NCBI RefSeq assembly: GCF_000380165.1
Contig: NZ_KB904665.1
Location: 1 to 64,000, forward strand
Length of the DNA: 64,000 bases
Source: Wenjunlia vitaminophila DSM 41686
GTDB taxonomy: Bacteria > Actinomycetota > Actinomycetes > Streptomycetales > Streptomycetaceae
Direction of reading: 5' to 3'
The notes beneath the pieces were generated by a model, which worked only from the letters and a program-made list of their open reading frames with translations, had not been told where the DNA came from and searched no databases. Numbering within the stretch: the first letter of the stretch is position 1; every line of letters begins with the position of its first letter. The position numbers were made by a program, and so were the translations under genes. Positions 42,606-51,947 of the stretch are shown piece by piece.

Positions 42606-43571
42606 TTACTCGTTGGGCTGGATATGTTCAGCCGGGATCTGCCCCAGCCGGCCCGCTCGGAAATCCTCGAAGGCCTGCGCGAGTTCGGCGTGGGTGTTCA
42701 TGACGAACGGTCCGTACTGGGCCATCGGCTCCCGGATCGGCCGCCCGCCGAGCAGCAGCACCTCGAAGTCCCGGGTGCGCGACTCCTGCTGCTGGTCGGC
42801 CTGGATGGTGAGCGCCCCTCCCGCACCGAAGACCACGGACTGCCCCATCCGGAACGGCCTGCCCTCCGCGCCCGCGGTACCGCTCCCGGCGAGCGCGTAG
42901 CCCAGGGCGTTGAAGTCCTCCCGCCAGGGAAGGGTGATCCGGGCACCCGGGCTGACCGTGGCGTGGATCAACGTGATCGGGGTCTGGGTGGACCCGGGAC
43001 CGCGGTGCCCGTCCAGTTCGCCGGCGATCACCCGCAGCAGGGCACCTCCGTCCTGGGTGGTGAGCAGCGTCACCTGCCCGCCGGCGATGTCCTGGTACCG
43101 GGGGGCGATCATCTTCTGCTCGCTGGGCAGGTTGACCCAGAGCTGGATGCCGTGGAAGAGGCCACCGCTCATCACCAGCGCCTCCGGCGGGGTCTCGATG
43201 TGCAGGATGCCACCGCCCGCGGTCATCCACTGGGTGTCACCACCGCCGAGCAGTCCGCCGCCGCCGGTGGAGTCGCGGTGCTCCATCTCCCCGTCCAGGA
43301 GGTAGGTCACCGTCTCGAAGCCGCGGTGCGGGTGCCACGGCGTCCCGACCGGCTCGCCCGGGGCGTACTCCACCTCGCCCATCTGGTCCATCATGATGAA
43401 CGGGTCCAGGTGCCGGTAGTCGATGCCGTAGAAGGCGCGACGCACCGGGAACCCCTCTCCCTCCAGGGCGCTGGGCGCGGTCCGCACCCCGAGCACCGGG
43501 CGCGCAGCGCCAGCCGGAACGCCGCCCACCCGGGGCAGGCTCAACACGTTCTCCACAGTCACGGCGGGCAT
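42606..43571 (-). CDS. Pirin-family bicupin, 321 aa
   Basis: The N-terminal cupin carries the metal site HPHRGFETVTYLLDGEMEH with three His and one Glu, plus MTAGGGILHIE; the C-terminal cupin starts near ITLIHATVSPGARITL. Length is typical. Pirins are iron-binding and include quercetinases and redox-sensing co-regulators; which one this is cannot be told. ATG 43571 has the site GAGGAGGCTGGC. Confidence 0.9.
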   Translation of the reverse strand: MPAVTVENVLSLPRVGGVPAGAARPVLGVRTAPSALEGEGFPVRRAFYGIDYRHLDPFIMMDQMGEVEYAPGEPVGTPWHPHRGFETVTYLLDGEMEHRDSTGGGGLLGGGDTQWMTAGGGILHIETPPEALVMSGGLFHGIQLWVNLPSEQKMIAPRYQDIAGGQVTLLTTQDGGALLRVIAGELDGHRGPGSTQTPITLIHATVSPGARITLPWREDFNALGYALAGSGTAGAEGRPFRMGQSVVFGAGGALTIQADQQQESRTRDFEVLLLGGRPIREPMAQYGPFVMNTHAELAQAFEDFRAGRLGQIPAEHIQPNE

Positions 43572-43681
43572 GCCAGCCTCCTCGTGTCCCACCCGCGCTG
43601 TGCGCTCGCACATCCCGGGCTAGTTCAATGTTCAACTTGTATGGCAGAACACTGGGAGGGAGGGGTTCATTCCCGGGTCGG

Positions 43682-44146
43682 TCAGCCGTACATCCGGCGC
43701 ATGGTGAAGTCCACCATCTGCTCCACGGCCTTGGCGTCGAAGACCATCCGGTGGTCGCCCTCCAGGTCCAGCACGAAGCCGTATCCGGTGGGCAGCAGGT
43801 CGAGCACCTCGGCGCCCGTGATCACGAAGTACTTGGACTCCTTGCCCGCGTACCTGCGCAGCTCCTTGAGCGTGCTGAACATCGGGATCACCGGTTGCTG
43901 GGTGTTGTGCAGGGCCAGGAAGCCGGGGCGCTCGCCGCGCGGGCAGTACACCCGGGACGAAGCGAAGATCGACTGGAAGTCCTCGGCCGACATCGACCCG
44001 GTGGTGAAGGCGCGCACCGCGTCCGCGAGCGACGGGCTGGACGGCTCCGGGTACAGGGGCTGGTCCGGATAGGCGCCCTGGGCCGCGGGCGCCGACTGGT
44101 AGTCCGCGTTCCCGCCGCCGCTGGCGTTCTGCTCGTAGCCGTACAC
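43682..44146 (-). CDS. SseB-family protein, 154 aa
   Basis: The C-terminal 110 residues match SseB: ADAVRAFTTGSMSAEDFQSIF, VYCPRGERPGFLALHNTQQPVIPMFSTLKELRRYAG, LDLLPTGYGFVLDLEGDHRMVF. Actinomycete SseB proteins are uncharacterised and usually sit near ribosomal or secretion-associated genes. The start is uncertain: GTG 44146 (VYGYEQNASG) is favoured because longer versions, up to 44317, overlap the divergent acyl-CoA dehydrogenase gene. A TACGCT hexamer just upstream suggests a leaderless message. Confidence 0.75.
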   Translation of the reverse strand: MYGYEQNASGGGNADYQSAPAAQGAYPDQPLYPEPSSPSLADAVRAFTTGSMSAEDFQSIFASSRVYCPRGERPGFLALHNTQQPVIPMFSTLKELRRYAGKESKYFVITGAEVLDLLPTGYGFVLDLEGDHRMVFDAKAVEQMVDFTMRRMYG

Positions 44147-44308
44147 GCGGTACAGCGTAACGAGTCGGCGAACGGGGCGGTGACCGTGCGGGTGAGCTCC
44201 GTCATGGACCGGTGGCGACTGGTTGTTTTGGTTACTCGCGGGTAGCATCATTGCTGATACCGACTGCACCGTCGTGATGACCGCCCTGGGAAACGGAGAG
44301 TCGTTGTT

Positions 44309-46135
44309 ATGGGCCACTACAAGTCACATCTCCGCGACCTGGAGTTCAACCTCTTCGAGGTGCTGGGCCGCGAGAAGCTCTACGGCACCGGTCCGTTCGC
44401 CGAGATGGACGTGGAAACGGCGCGGACCATCCTCGGCGAGGTCGAGCGCCTGGCCACCAACGAGCTCGCCGAGTCGTTCACCGACGCCGACCGCAACCCC
44501 CCGGTGTTCGACCCGCAGACCGGTACCGCCTCGCTGCCCGAGACCTTCAAGAAGACGTACCACGCCTACATGGACGCCGAGTGGTGGCGCCTGGGCATCC
44601 CCGAGGAGCTGGGGGGCACCGCGGTTCCCAACTCGTTGAAGTGGGCCAACGCGGAGATGGTCCTGGGTGCCAACCCCGCCCTGTACATGTACGCCTCGGG
44701 GCCCGCGTTCGCCGCCATCCTCACCGAGGAGGGCACCGAGGAGCAGATCAAGATCGCCCAGCGGATGGTGGACAAGCGGTGGGGCTCCACCATGGTGCTG
44801 ACCGAACCCGACGCCGGGTCGGACGTGGGCGCCGGACGCGCCAGGGCCACCCTCCAGGACGACGGCACCTGGCACATCGAGGGCGTCAAGCGCTTCATCA
44901 CCTCCGGTGAGCACGACCTCGCGGAGAACATCATCCACTTCGTGCTGGCCCGCCCCGAGGGACACGGCCCCGGCACCAAGGGGCTCTCCCTGTTCGTGGT
45001 GCCCAAGTACGACTTCGACTGGGACACCGGCGAGCTCGGCGAGCGCAACGGGGTCCACGCCACCAACATCGAGAAGAAGATGGGCCTGAAGGTCTCCAAC
45101 ACCTGTGAGCTGACCTTCGGCGCCAACCACCCGGCCAAGGGCTGGCTGCTGGGCGAGAAGCACGACGGCATCCGCCAGATGTTCAAGGTCATCGAGTACG
45201 CCCGGATGATGGTGGGCACCAAGGCCATCGCCACCCTGTCCACCGGTTACCTCAACGCCCTCGCCTACGCCAAGGAGCGGGTGCAGGGCGCGGACCTGGC
45301 GCAGTTCGGCGACAAGAACGCCCCGCGGGTCACCATCACCCACCACCCCGACGTCCGCCGTTCACTGATGGCTCAGAAGGCCTACGCCGAGGGCATGCGG
45401 GCGCTGGTCCTCTACACCGCCTCGGTGCAGGACGAGATCCAGGTCAAGGAGGCCGCGGGCGAGGACGCCTCCGCCCCGCGGCGCCTCAACGACCTGCTGC
45501 TGCCGATCGTCAAGGGCTACGGCTCGGAGCGGTCCTACGAGTTGCTCGCCCAGTCGTTGCAGACCCTCGGCGGCTCCGGGTACCTGCAGGAGTACCCGAT
45601 CGAGCAGTACATCCGGGACGCCAAGATCGACACCCTCTACGAGGGCACCACGGCGATCCAGGGACAGGACTTCTTCTTCCGGAAGATCGTCCGGGACCAG
45701 GGCCAGGCGCTCACCGCGCTCTCCGACGAGATCAAGGCGTTCCTCGGCGACGCCGCGGGCGGAGAAGAGATCGCCGCGGAACGGGGCCTGCTCGCCCAGG
45801 CCGCGGTGGACCTCGAGGCGATGGTCGGCGTCATGATCAACCACCTCACCGCCACCGAGCAGGACGTGACGAACATCTACCGCGTGGGGCAGAACACCAC
45901 CCGCCTGCTGATGACCAGTGGTGACGTGGTCGTCGGCTACCTGCTGCTGCGCCAGGCGGCCGTCGCGCTGGAGAAACTGCCCACGGCCTCGGGCAGGGAC
46001 AAGGCCTTCTACACCGGCAAGGTCGCCGCCGCCCAGTTCTTCGCCCGCAACGTGCTGCCCCTGGTCAGCACCCAGCGCGCCATGGCCGAAGCGGTGGACA
46101 ACTCCCTGATGGAGCTGCCGGAAGAGGCGTTCTGA
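44309..46135 (+). CDS. Acyl-CoA dehydrogenase (FadE5-like), 608 aa
   Basis: FAD-dependent first step of beta-oxidation. The opening [20 protein letters not shown] and the roughly 600-residue length match mycobacterial FadE5 (broad-chain-length, with a C-terminal acetyl-CoA-dehydrogenase-type extension). Signature blocks: [33 protein letters not shown], and catalytic Glu in [17 protein letters not shown] 44309 follows CGGAGAGTCGTTGTT. It is divergent from the SseB gene and ends at a strong hairpin. Confidence 0.93.
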   Translation: MGHYKSHLRDLEFNLFEVLGREKLYGTGPFAEMDVETARTILGEVERLATNELAESFTDADRNPPVFDPQTGTASLPETFKKTYHAYMDAEWWRLGIPEELGGTAVPNSLKWANAEMVLGANPALYMYASGPAFAAILTEEGTEEQIKIAQRMVDKRWGSTMVLTEPDAGSDVGAGRARATLQDDGTWHIEGVKRFITSGEHDLAENIIHFVLARPEGHGPGTKGLSLFVVPKYDFDWDTGELGERNGVHATNIEKKMGLKVSNTCELTFGANHPAKGWLLGEKHDGIRQMFKVIEYARMMVGTKAIATLSTGYLNALAYAKERVQGADLAQFGDKNAPRVTITHHPDVRRSLMAQKAYAEGMRALVLYTASVQDEIQVKEAAGEDASAPRRLNDLLLPIVKGYGSERSYELLAQSLQTLGGSGYLQEYPIEQYIRDAKIDTLYEGTTAIQGQDFFFRKIVRDQGQALTALSDEIKAFLGDAAGGEEIAAERGLLAQAAVDLEAMVGVMINHLTATEQDVTNIYRVGQNTTRLLMTSGDVVVGYLLLRQAAVALEKLPTASGRDKAFYTGKVAAAQFFARNVLPLVSTQRAMAEAVDNSLMELPEEAF

Positions 46136-46191
46136 CCGAACACCCGGCCGGGACGATCCCGGGCGGGTGCCCTGGCCACGACCAGGGCCCA

Positions 46192-46228
46192 CGGGTCCCC
46201 GCACCGCTGCCTCCGGTGCGGGGACCCG
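46192..46228 (+). terminator. Terminator of acyl-CoA dehydrogenase gene
   Basis: A perfect 15-bp stem CGGGTCCCCGCACCG / CGGTGCGGGGACCCG with a 7-base loop, 57 bases after the stop codon. Confidence 0.75.
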
Positions 46229-46317
46229 CGCTGTTGGGGCACACCCGTGGGAAGCCGGCCCCTAGATTGGTTTCCAGCCATTCACGACCGGCCCGCCCAC
46301 GGGGAGCAGGAGCAGCC

Positions 46318-47598
46318 ATGCCCACGGCATTCGACCGCCGACACACCGACGACCTGATCGCCTTCGTCGAGGCGAGCCCCTCCCCGTACCACGCGGTGGC
46401 GAACGCCGCCGCCCGGCTGGAGGAGGCGGGATTCCGGCGGGTCGAGGAGACGGACGCCTGGGACGGCGGTGCCGGGGGGCGCTACGTGCTGCGCCGGGGG
46501 GCGCTGATCGCCTGGTACGTGCCGGACGGCGCCGCGCCCGCCACCCCGTTCCGGGTGGTCGGCGCGCACACCGACTCCCCCAACCTGCGGGTCAAGCCGC
46601 TGCCCGACACCGGGTCCGCGGGCTGGCGGCAGGTGGCCGTGGAGATCTACGGCGGTCCGCTCCTCAACACCTGGCTCGACCGTGACCTCGGGCTTTCCGG
46701 ACGGCTCGTGCTGCGCGGCGGTGAGACCCGGGACGTGCTGGTCAACCGCCCGCTGCTGCGGGTTCCCCAGCTCGCCATCCACCTCGACCGCGGCGTCAAC
46801 GAGGCCCTGACACTGGACAAGCAGCGCCACCTCACCCCGGTCTGGGGCCTGGGCCCGGTGCGGGAGGGCGCCCTGATCGACTTCGTCGCCGCGGAGGCCG
46901 GGGTCCCTGCCGACCGGGTCGTCGGCTGGGACCTGATGCTGCACGACGTGCAGCCACCCGCCTACCTGGGCCGGGACGGCGAACTGTTGGCCGCGCCCCG
47001 CCTGGACAACCTGCTCTCGGTGCACGCCGGCGCCGCCGCGCTGGCCCGGGTGGCCGGAACCGACCCGCGGTACGTGCCGGTCCTGGCCGCGTTCGACCAC
47101 GAGGAGAACGGCAGCCAGTCGGACACCGGCGCCCAGGGACCCCTGCTCGGCACGGTGTTGGAACGCTCGGTGGCGGCGCGCGGCGGCTCGCTGGAGGACC
47201 GGGCCCGTGCCCTGGCCGGGTCGTTCTGCATGTCCTGCGACATGGGTCACTCGGTCCACCCCAACTACGCGGAACGCCACGAGCCGGGCCACCACCCGAT
47301 CGCCAACGGCGGACCGATGCTGAAGGTCAACGTCAACCAGCGCTACGCCACCGACGCCGCCGGCCGGGCGGTGTTCGTGGACGCCTGCGAGCGGGCCGGG
47401 GTGCCCTGGCAGTCGTTCGTCTCCAACAACACGGTGCCCTGCGGCACCACCATCGGGCCGATCACCTCGGCCCGGCTGGGCATCGGCACGGTGGACGTGG
47501 GGGTGGCCGCGCTGTCGATGCACTCCACCCGGGAGCTGTGCGGGGCTGACGACCCGTTCCTCATGGCGAGCACCATCCTGGCGTTCCTCCAGGGGTGA
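46318..47598 (+). CDS. M18-family aminopeptidase, 426 aa
   Basis: Zinc aminopeptidase removing neutral or acidic N-terminal residues. Metal and catalytic motifs: GAHTDSPNLRVKP, APRLDNLLSV, AAFDHEENGS (Glu base and ligand), SCDMGHSVHPNY and SMHSTRELCGADD. Length and order match M18 enzymes (aspartyl aminopeptidase, APE2-like). ATG 46318 follows GGGAGCAGGAGCAGCC; the frame is open upstream to 46216 through the terminator and is not coding. Confidence 0.93.
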   Translation: MPTAFDRRHTDDLIAFVEASPSPYHAVANAAARLEEAGFRRVEETDAWDGGAGGRYVLRRGALIAWYVPDGAAPATPFRVVGAHTDSPNLRVKPLPDTGSAGWRQVAVEIYGGPLLNTWLDRDLGLSGRLVLRGGETRDVLVNRPLLRVPQLAIHLDRGVNEALTLDKQRHLTPVWGLGPVREGALIDFVAAEAGVPADRVVGWDLMLHDVQPPAYLGRDGELLAAPRLDNLLSVHAGAAALARVAGTDPRYVPVLAAFDHEENGSQSDTGAQGPLLGTVLERSVAARGGSLEDRARALAGSFCMSCDMGHSVHPNYAERHEPGHHPIANGGPMLKVNVNQRYATDAAGRAVFVDACERAGVPWQSFVSNNTVPCGTTIGPITSARLGIGTVDVGVAALSMHSTRELCGADDPFLMASTILAFLQG

Positions 47599-47610
47599 GG
47601 TCGCCCGGAC

Positions 47611-47633
47611 GCCCCGGCGGCTACCGCCGGGGC
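47611..47633. terminator. Bidirectional hairpin between convergent genes
   Basis: A 10-bp stem GCCCCGGCGG / CCGCCGGGGC with loop CTA, which is itself the stop codon of the amidase on the minus strand. It serves the convergent aminopeptidase and amidase genes. Confidence 0.6.
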
Positions 47634-48439
47634 TCCGGAAGCCCGAGCACCCGGTCCCGCAGCACCGGGAAGTCGGCCCGCACCCGCGCCACCCGGGTCG
47701 GGTCCACCTCCACCCGCAGGACCTCCTCGCCCGCGCCGGCCTCCGCCAGCACCTCGCCCCAGGGATCGACCACCATGCTGTGCCCGGCCTGCTCAACTCC
47801 CCCGTTCTCACCGGCGTCGCAGCAGGCCAGGACGTATGCCTGGCACTCCACGGCGCGGGCCCTGACCAGCAGCCGCCAGTGCTCCCTGCGCCCGGCCGGC
47901 CATCCCGCGGGCACCACGAGCACCTCGGCGCCGGCGTCCACCAGCAACCGGAACTGCTCGGGGAAGCGCAGGTCGTAGCAGGTGGCCAGGCCCAGGGTGC
48001 CCAGCGGGGTGTCCGCGGCGACGATCCGCTGGCCCGCGCCCATGGCCACCGCCTCACCGGTGTCGAAGCCAAAGCGGTGGATCTTGCGGTAGGTGTGGCG
48101 CAGGGTGCCGCTGGGGTCGAAGAGAAGTGAGGTGTTGTAGAGCCGGCCCTCCCCCTCCAGGGGGTCACTGCCCGCCGGCGCGCGCTCCACGATGCTGCCC
48201 GCGTGCAACCACACCCCGGCGTCCCGGGCCGCCGCGGCCATCGCCCCGGCCGTGGGACCGTCCACCGGCTCCGCCGCGTCGGACCACGCGGAGTAGGCGA
48301 ACGCGCCCGCCGTCCACAGCTCGGGCAGCACCACCAGGTCCGCGTCGGACTCGGCACGCACCAGGGCTGCGGCCCGCTCCCGCCGGTCTTCCACCGACTC
48401 GTCCGGTTCCACGGCGATCTGCAACAGTGAGGCGCGCAC
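47621..48439 (-). CDS. Nitrilase-superfamily amidohydrolase, 272 aa
   Basis: Carbon-nitrogen hydrolase with the Glu-Lys-Cys triad: Glu in VLPELWTAGAF, Lys in TYRKIHRFGF and Cys in LATCYDLRFPEQF. The NIT/omega-amidase-like F-G-F-D-T-G-E and P-A-G-W-P blocks suggest a small-molecule amidase, for example deaminated glutathione or omega-amidase type. GTG 48439 was chosen (VRASLLQIAVEP, a typical first strand, with GGTGGTGG upstream); the longer start at 48490 is less likely. Confidence 0.9.
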   Translation of the reverse strand: MRASLLQIAVEPDESVEDRRERAAALVRAESDADLVVLPELWTAGAFAYSAWSDAAEPVDGPTAGAMAAAARDAGVWLHAGSIVERAPAGSDPLEGEGRLYNTSLLFDPSGTLRHTYRKIHRFGFDTGEAVAMGAGQRIVAADTPLGTLGLATCYDLRFPEQFRLLVDAGAEVLVVPAGWPAGRREHWRLLVRARAVECQAYVLACCDAGENGGVEQAGHSMVVDPWGEVLAEAGAGEEVLRVEVDPTRVARVRADFPVLRDRVLGLPEPRR

Positions 48440-48570
48440 GGTACCACCACCCAGGAGTCCGGGCCCCGCGTTCGGCCCTACGATCGTCACTCGAAAGCAC
48501 TGCCACCGTACTCGGGGGCAGCGTAACTTAAGCCAGACACCAGCGCGCTCCGAACCGTCCGAGGGGTCAC

Positions 48571-49389
48571 GTGACCGTCCATCAGAATCTTCAGCCCTAT
48601 GTCGATGCCTGGACCCACTCCATCGAAGCGATATCCGAGCTGTGCGCCCCCCTGTCGGAGGGGGAGTGGAACCGTGCCACCTCGTGCCCCGGCTGGTCGG
48701 TGCGTGACATCGTCTCGCATGTGATCGGCGTCGAGTGTGAGCTGCTCGGTGACCCCCGCCCCATCCACACCCTCCCCCGTGACCTGCGCCATGTGGTGGA
48801 CGAGCGGTCGCGGTACACGGAGGTCCCGGTGGACGTACGCCGTTGCCACACCGGGCCGGAGATGACAGCCGAACTGGAGTACACCATCATCCGGCGCAGC
48901 CGCCAGCTCAGGAACGAGACGCGCGGTCCCGAGGCGACGGTCCGGGGGCCCATGGGCCGGGAGGTCACCCTGGAGCGGTTGCTGACGCTGCGGGCGATCG
49001 ACGTGTGGGTGCACGAGCAGGACGTGCGCCGCGCTCTGGGACGGCCCGGCAACCTGGACTCCCCCGGCGGGCAGATCACCCGGGAGTGGCTGGTGACCAC
49101 GCTGCCCAAGGTGGTGGCGAAGGACGCGGGCGCGGCCCCGAACTCCGCGGTCGTCTTCGACGTCCACGGGGCGATCGAGTTCATGCGCACGGTCCGGGTG
49201 GACGCCAAGGGCTGGGGCTCGGTGGACGGCCGGGTCTCGCTCGGTCCGGCGGTGACCCTGAGCATGGACTGGGAGACGTACTTCCAGCTCCAGTGCGGGC
49301 GGGTCCGCCCCGGGGCGGCGCAGGTGAAGGTGGAGGGCGACCAACAGCTCGGCCAGGCGATCATGGCGGCGATGGCGGTCACCCCCTGA
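48571..49389 (+). CDS. Maleylpyruvate isomerase-family (DinB-like, mycothiol-dependent) protein, 272 aa
   Basis: The first 160 residues follow the MDMPI_N/DinB four-helix bundle: SATSCPGWSVRDIVSHV-like wording (ATSCPGWSVRDIVSHVIGVECEL) with a metal-ligand His, and VWVHEQDVRRALGRP with a second His. The last 100 residues form an SCP2-like lid (VKVEGDQQL). The family includes mycothiol-dependent maleylpyruvate isomerase and many enzymes of unknown substrate. GTG 48571 follows GAGGGGTCAC. Confidence 0.85.
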   Translation: MTVHQNLQPYVDAWTHSIEAISELCAPLSEGEWNRATSCPGWSVRDIVSHVIGVECELLGDPRPIHTLPRDLRHVVDERSRYTEVPVDVRRCHTGPEMTAELEYTIIRRSRQLRNETRGPEATVRGPMGREVTLERLLTLRAIDVWVHEQDVRRALGRPGNLDSPGGQITREWLVTTLPKVVAKDAGAAPNSAVVFDVHGAIEFMRTVRVDAKGWGSVDGRVSLGPAVTLSMDWETYFQLQCGRVRPGAAQVKVEGDQQLGQAIMAAMAVTP

Positions 49390-49739
49390 GCGGGACGTGG
49401 TGGCCGCGGGACGCCCGGCGCCGGGCGCGCCGCGGCTTCCGCTGGCCGGGTCCGCCCCGGGTGTCGGCGCCCCCTCGTTCCCAGCGGTCGTTGCCCACGG
49501 GCCCTCGGCACGGCGACCCCGGAGGGCCACCTGCGACCAGCCCGCGTCACCCTCTGCCGCGGGCACGGTGGACGCGTGGCGCACGCGGGCCCGCGACGGA
49601 CGTGCGGTCCTGGTGAACAGGGGTGTGCGACACACTGGTGGGACGTCACCGGCGCCCGGCGCGGTTCCCGGCCCGCCGACGACAGCGGTGTCCCGCGGGG
49701 GGACGGCCCCCGGGCACGCCGGGGAGCGTACGGAGCGGC
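49390..49739. other. Gene-free gap
   Basis: 350 bases between the convergent ends of the isomerase-family and MFS genes. Very GC-rich, no supported gene, RNA or clear hairpin seen. Confidence 0.4.
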
Positions 49740-51104
49740 TCAGTTGGCCGCGGCCGGGACATGGACGACCTCGACCCGGCTCGCGGCTATCCGTTCCCGT
49801 TCCAGCCGGGCCGCGCGACCGCGCAGCCGCAGGATCTGGCTGGCTCCCAGTGCCTGGAGGACGAACAGCGAGCAGAACGCGATCCGGTACCCGTGGGCCG
49901 AGTGCGCACCGCCGGCGGAGCCGCCGTCCACCACGTCGAGCAGCAGCCCCACGGTCAGCAGCGCGAGCATGGTCGCGACGAAGCCGCCCATGTTGACGAT
50001 CCCGGAGGCGGTGCCCAGCCGCTGCGGGGGATTGGCCGGGCGGGCGAAGTCGAAGCCCACCAGGGAGGCCGGCCCGCAGGCGCCGAGCACCACGGCGTGC
50101 ACCACCAACAGCCACATGGGAACGTGGTCCGCGGGCCAGGCCAGCACCGCGGCCCAGGCCAGCGCGGTGGCCGCGATCACCCCCAGGACCAGCGGCAGTC
50201 TTGCCCGGTGGTGCCGGGCGATCACCTGGCCGAAGACCATGCCCAGCACCATGTTGGAGATGACCAGCAGGGTCAGCAGGGCACCCGCCGTGTCCCGCCC
50301 GAGACCCTGGGCCTCCACCAGGAAGGGCATCCCCCACAGCAGCAGGAAGACCATCGCCGGGAACTGCGTGGTGAAGTGCGTCCACATCCCGAGCCTGGTG
50401 CCCGGCTCCCGCCAGGCGGCGGCGATCTGCTGTCGCAGGGCGCCGGCACCGCGGCCGTGGGCGGGTCTGGCCCCCGAGCCGTGGGGCCGGTCCCGGAGCA
50501 GGGCCAGCACCAGCACCAGCGCCACCGCGCCGCCGAGCGCGGTGCCCACGAAGGTGCGGGTCCAGCCGGCCGAGTCCAGCAGCCGGGTGAGCAGCAGGGT
50601 GCTGACCAGGTTGCCGGCCATGCCGAAGAGCGCGGCGAACTGGGCTATCAGCGGGCCCCTGCGCGCGGGGAACCACAGCGCGCCGAGCCGCAGCACGCTG
50701 ACGAAGGTCATGGCGTCACCGCAGCCCAGCACCGCCCGGGAGGCCAGCGCGGGCCCGTACCCGGTGGACAGGGCGAACCCGAGCTGCCCCGCGGTGAACA
50801 GCACGATCCCCAGGCTGAGCATCCGCTTGGCACCGAACCGGTCCACCAGGAGCCCGACGGGTATCTGCATCGCCGCGTAGACCAGCACCTGCAGGATGGA
50901 GAACGTGGACAGCGCCGAGGCGCCGACCCCGAACCGCTCGGCGGCGTCCATCCCGGCGATGCCCAGACTGCTGCGGTGCACCACGGCGATGACGTAGACC
51001 ATGACGCCGATGCCCCACATGACCGTGGCCTGCCGCCCGCCCGGTGGCTCGCCGGGGGCCAGGTGACCGCCCACCGCCGAGCCCCGCGCGGCTGAGCCGC
51101 TCAT
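49740..51104 (-). CDS. MFS transporter, 454 aa
   Basis: A 12-span major facilitator. The N-half has motif A as GLLVDRFGAKR and YVIAVVHRSSLGIAG in span 1, wording close to the NNP/ACS-like or hexuronate-type uptake MFS of actinomycetes. The central loop is Arg/His/Gly-rich and the tail is cytosolic. ATG 51104 overlaps the stop of the GntR gene (ATGA), so the regulator most likely controls this transporter in response to its substrate, a probable organic acid. Confidence 0.88.
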   Translation of the reverse strand: MSGSAARGSAVGGHLAPGEPPGGRQATVMWGIGVMVYVIAVVHRSSLGIAGMDAAERFGVGASALSTFSILQVLVYAAMQIPVGLLVDRFGAKRMLSLGIVLFTAGQLGFALSTGYGPALASRAVLGCGDAMTFVSVLRLGALWFPARRGPLIAQFAALFGMAGNLVSTLLLTRLLDSAGWTRTFVGTALGGAVALVLVLALLRDRPHGSGARPAHGRGAGALRQQIAAAWREPGTRLGMWTHFTTQFPAMVFLLLWGMPFLVEAQGLGRDTAGALLTLLVISNMVLGMVFGQVIARHHRARLPLVLGVIAATALAWAAVLAWPADHVPMWLLVVHAVVLGACGPASLVGFDFARPANPPQRLGTASGIVNMGGFVATMLALLTVGLLLDVVDGGSAGGAHSAHGYRIAFCSLFVLQALGASQILRLRGRAARLERERIAASRVEVVHVPAAAN

Positions 51105-51790
51105 GGTCGGGCCACCAGGGTCCGCACCCGGCTCACGTGCCGGCGCACCTGCTCGGCCGCGGTCACGGCGTCCCCGTCCCGCAGCGAGCCCAGGATCTCG
51201 GTGTGCTCCTCCAGGCTGCGGCTCACCCGGTCCGGTTCGGCGTGCATCACCGCGACGCCCATCCGGAGCTGACGGTCCCGCAACTGGTCGTAGAGCTGCT
51301 CCAGGATGCGGTTGCCCGCGGCCCGCACGATGGCCGCGTGGAACGCCCGGTCGGCCACGGCGAACCCGGCGAGGTCCCCGGCCCCGGCCCGGTCCCGCTG
51401 TTCGTGGAGCAGTCCCTCCAGACGGTCCAGGAGCCGGGCGGGCGCGGGCACGACCTTGCGCACCGCGTGTTCCTCGACGAGCAGTCTGGTCTCCACCACA
51501 TCGGCGATCTCCTGGGCGGAGACGGTCGTGACCAGGGCGCCCTTCTTCGGGTAGAGCTTGAGCAGCCCCTCCGCCTCCAGCCGCAGCAGCGCCTCGCGGA
51601 CCGGTGTCCTGGAGACGCCGACCGCCTCGGCCAGGTCCCCCTCGGTGAGCAGGGTGCCGCCCTCGTAGGTGCGGTCGAGCACGGCCTTCTTGACGTGGAG
51701 GTAGACGCGTTCAGCGGCGGGGGCCTTGGGCCTGGCCACCGCGGGGGTCAACGGTTGGGTAGCGGTGCGGGAGGCGGCGGGGGTCGTCAT
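51101..51790 (-). CDS. FadR-subfamily GntR regulator, 229 aa
   Basis: GntR helix-turn-helix at about 30-90 (GGTLLTEGDLAEAVGVSRTPVREALLRLEAEGLL, KKGALVTTV), then an FCD ligand domain with the metal-binding pattern (DLAGFAVADRAFHAAIV, and EEHTEILGSLRDGDA near the end) that often binds small organic acids. ATG 51790 (MTTPAASRT) is chosen; a longer reading to 51841 lies over the operator. The product probably represses itself and the coupled MFS gene. Confidence 0.9.
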   Translation of the reverse strand: MTTPAASRTATQPLTPAVARPKAPAAERVYLHVKKAVLDRTYEGGTLLTEGDLAEAVGVSRTPVREALLRLEAEGLLKLYPKKGALVTTVSAQEIADVVETRLLVEEHAVRKVVPAPARLLDRLEGLLHEQRDRAGAGDLAGFAVADRAFHAAIVRAAGNRILEQLYDQLRDRQLRMGVAVMHAEPDRVSRSLEEHTEILGSLRDGDAVTAAEQVRRHVSRVRTLVARP

Positions 51791-51791
51791 G

Positions 51792-51804
51792 ATGGATGCA
51801 TCAT
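51792..51804. promoter_or_regulatory. Near-palindrome before FadR-type gene
   Basis: ATGGATGCATCAT contains the perfect octamer GATGCATC (51795-51802) and starts two bases upstream of the GntR start codon, with TGTATCTATGAT beyond it. Position and symmetry fit a FadR-type operator for self-control. Confidence 0.4.
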
Positions 51805-51901
51805 AGATACAACAGGGGCGCCTGCCCACCGCCGTCCGCATCCCGGACGGGTGCGGTCCGCGGGCCGCTTCCGGGCGGCCGTGCCGGCGCCGGAACGCCG
51901 A

Positions 51902-51935
51902 ACGACCCCGCGCGGAGGGTTCCGCACGGGGTCGT
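51902..51935 (-). terminator. Terminator of E1-E2 operon
   Basis: ACGACCCCG pairs with CGGGGTCGT (9 bp) and inner GCGGA with TCCGC, loop GGGT, just beyond the E2 stop codon. Confidence 0.6.
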
Positions 51936-51947
51936 CCTGAGTGGGGG

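Noticed and set aside
44147-44317. Longer SseB-like start (MAHNNDSP...)
   Set aside because: It would overlap the start of the divergent acyl-CoA dehydrogenase and its ribosome site, and lacks family similarity.
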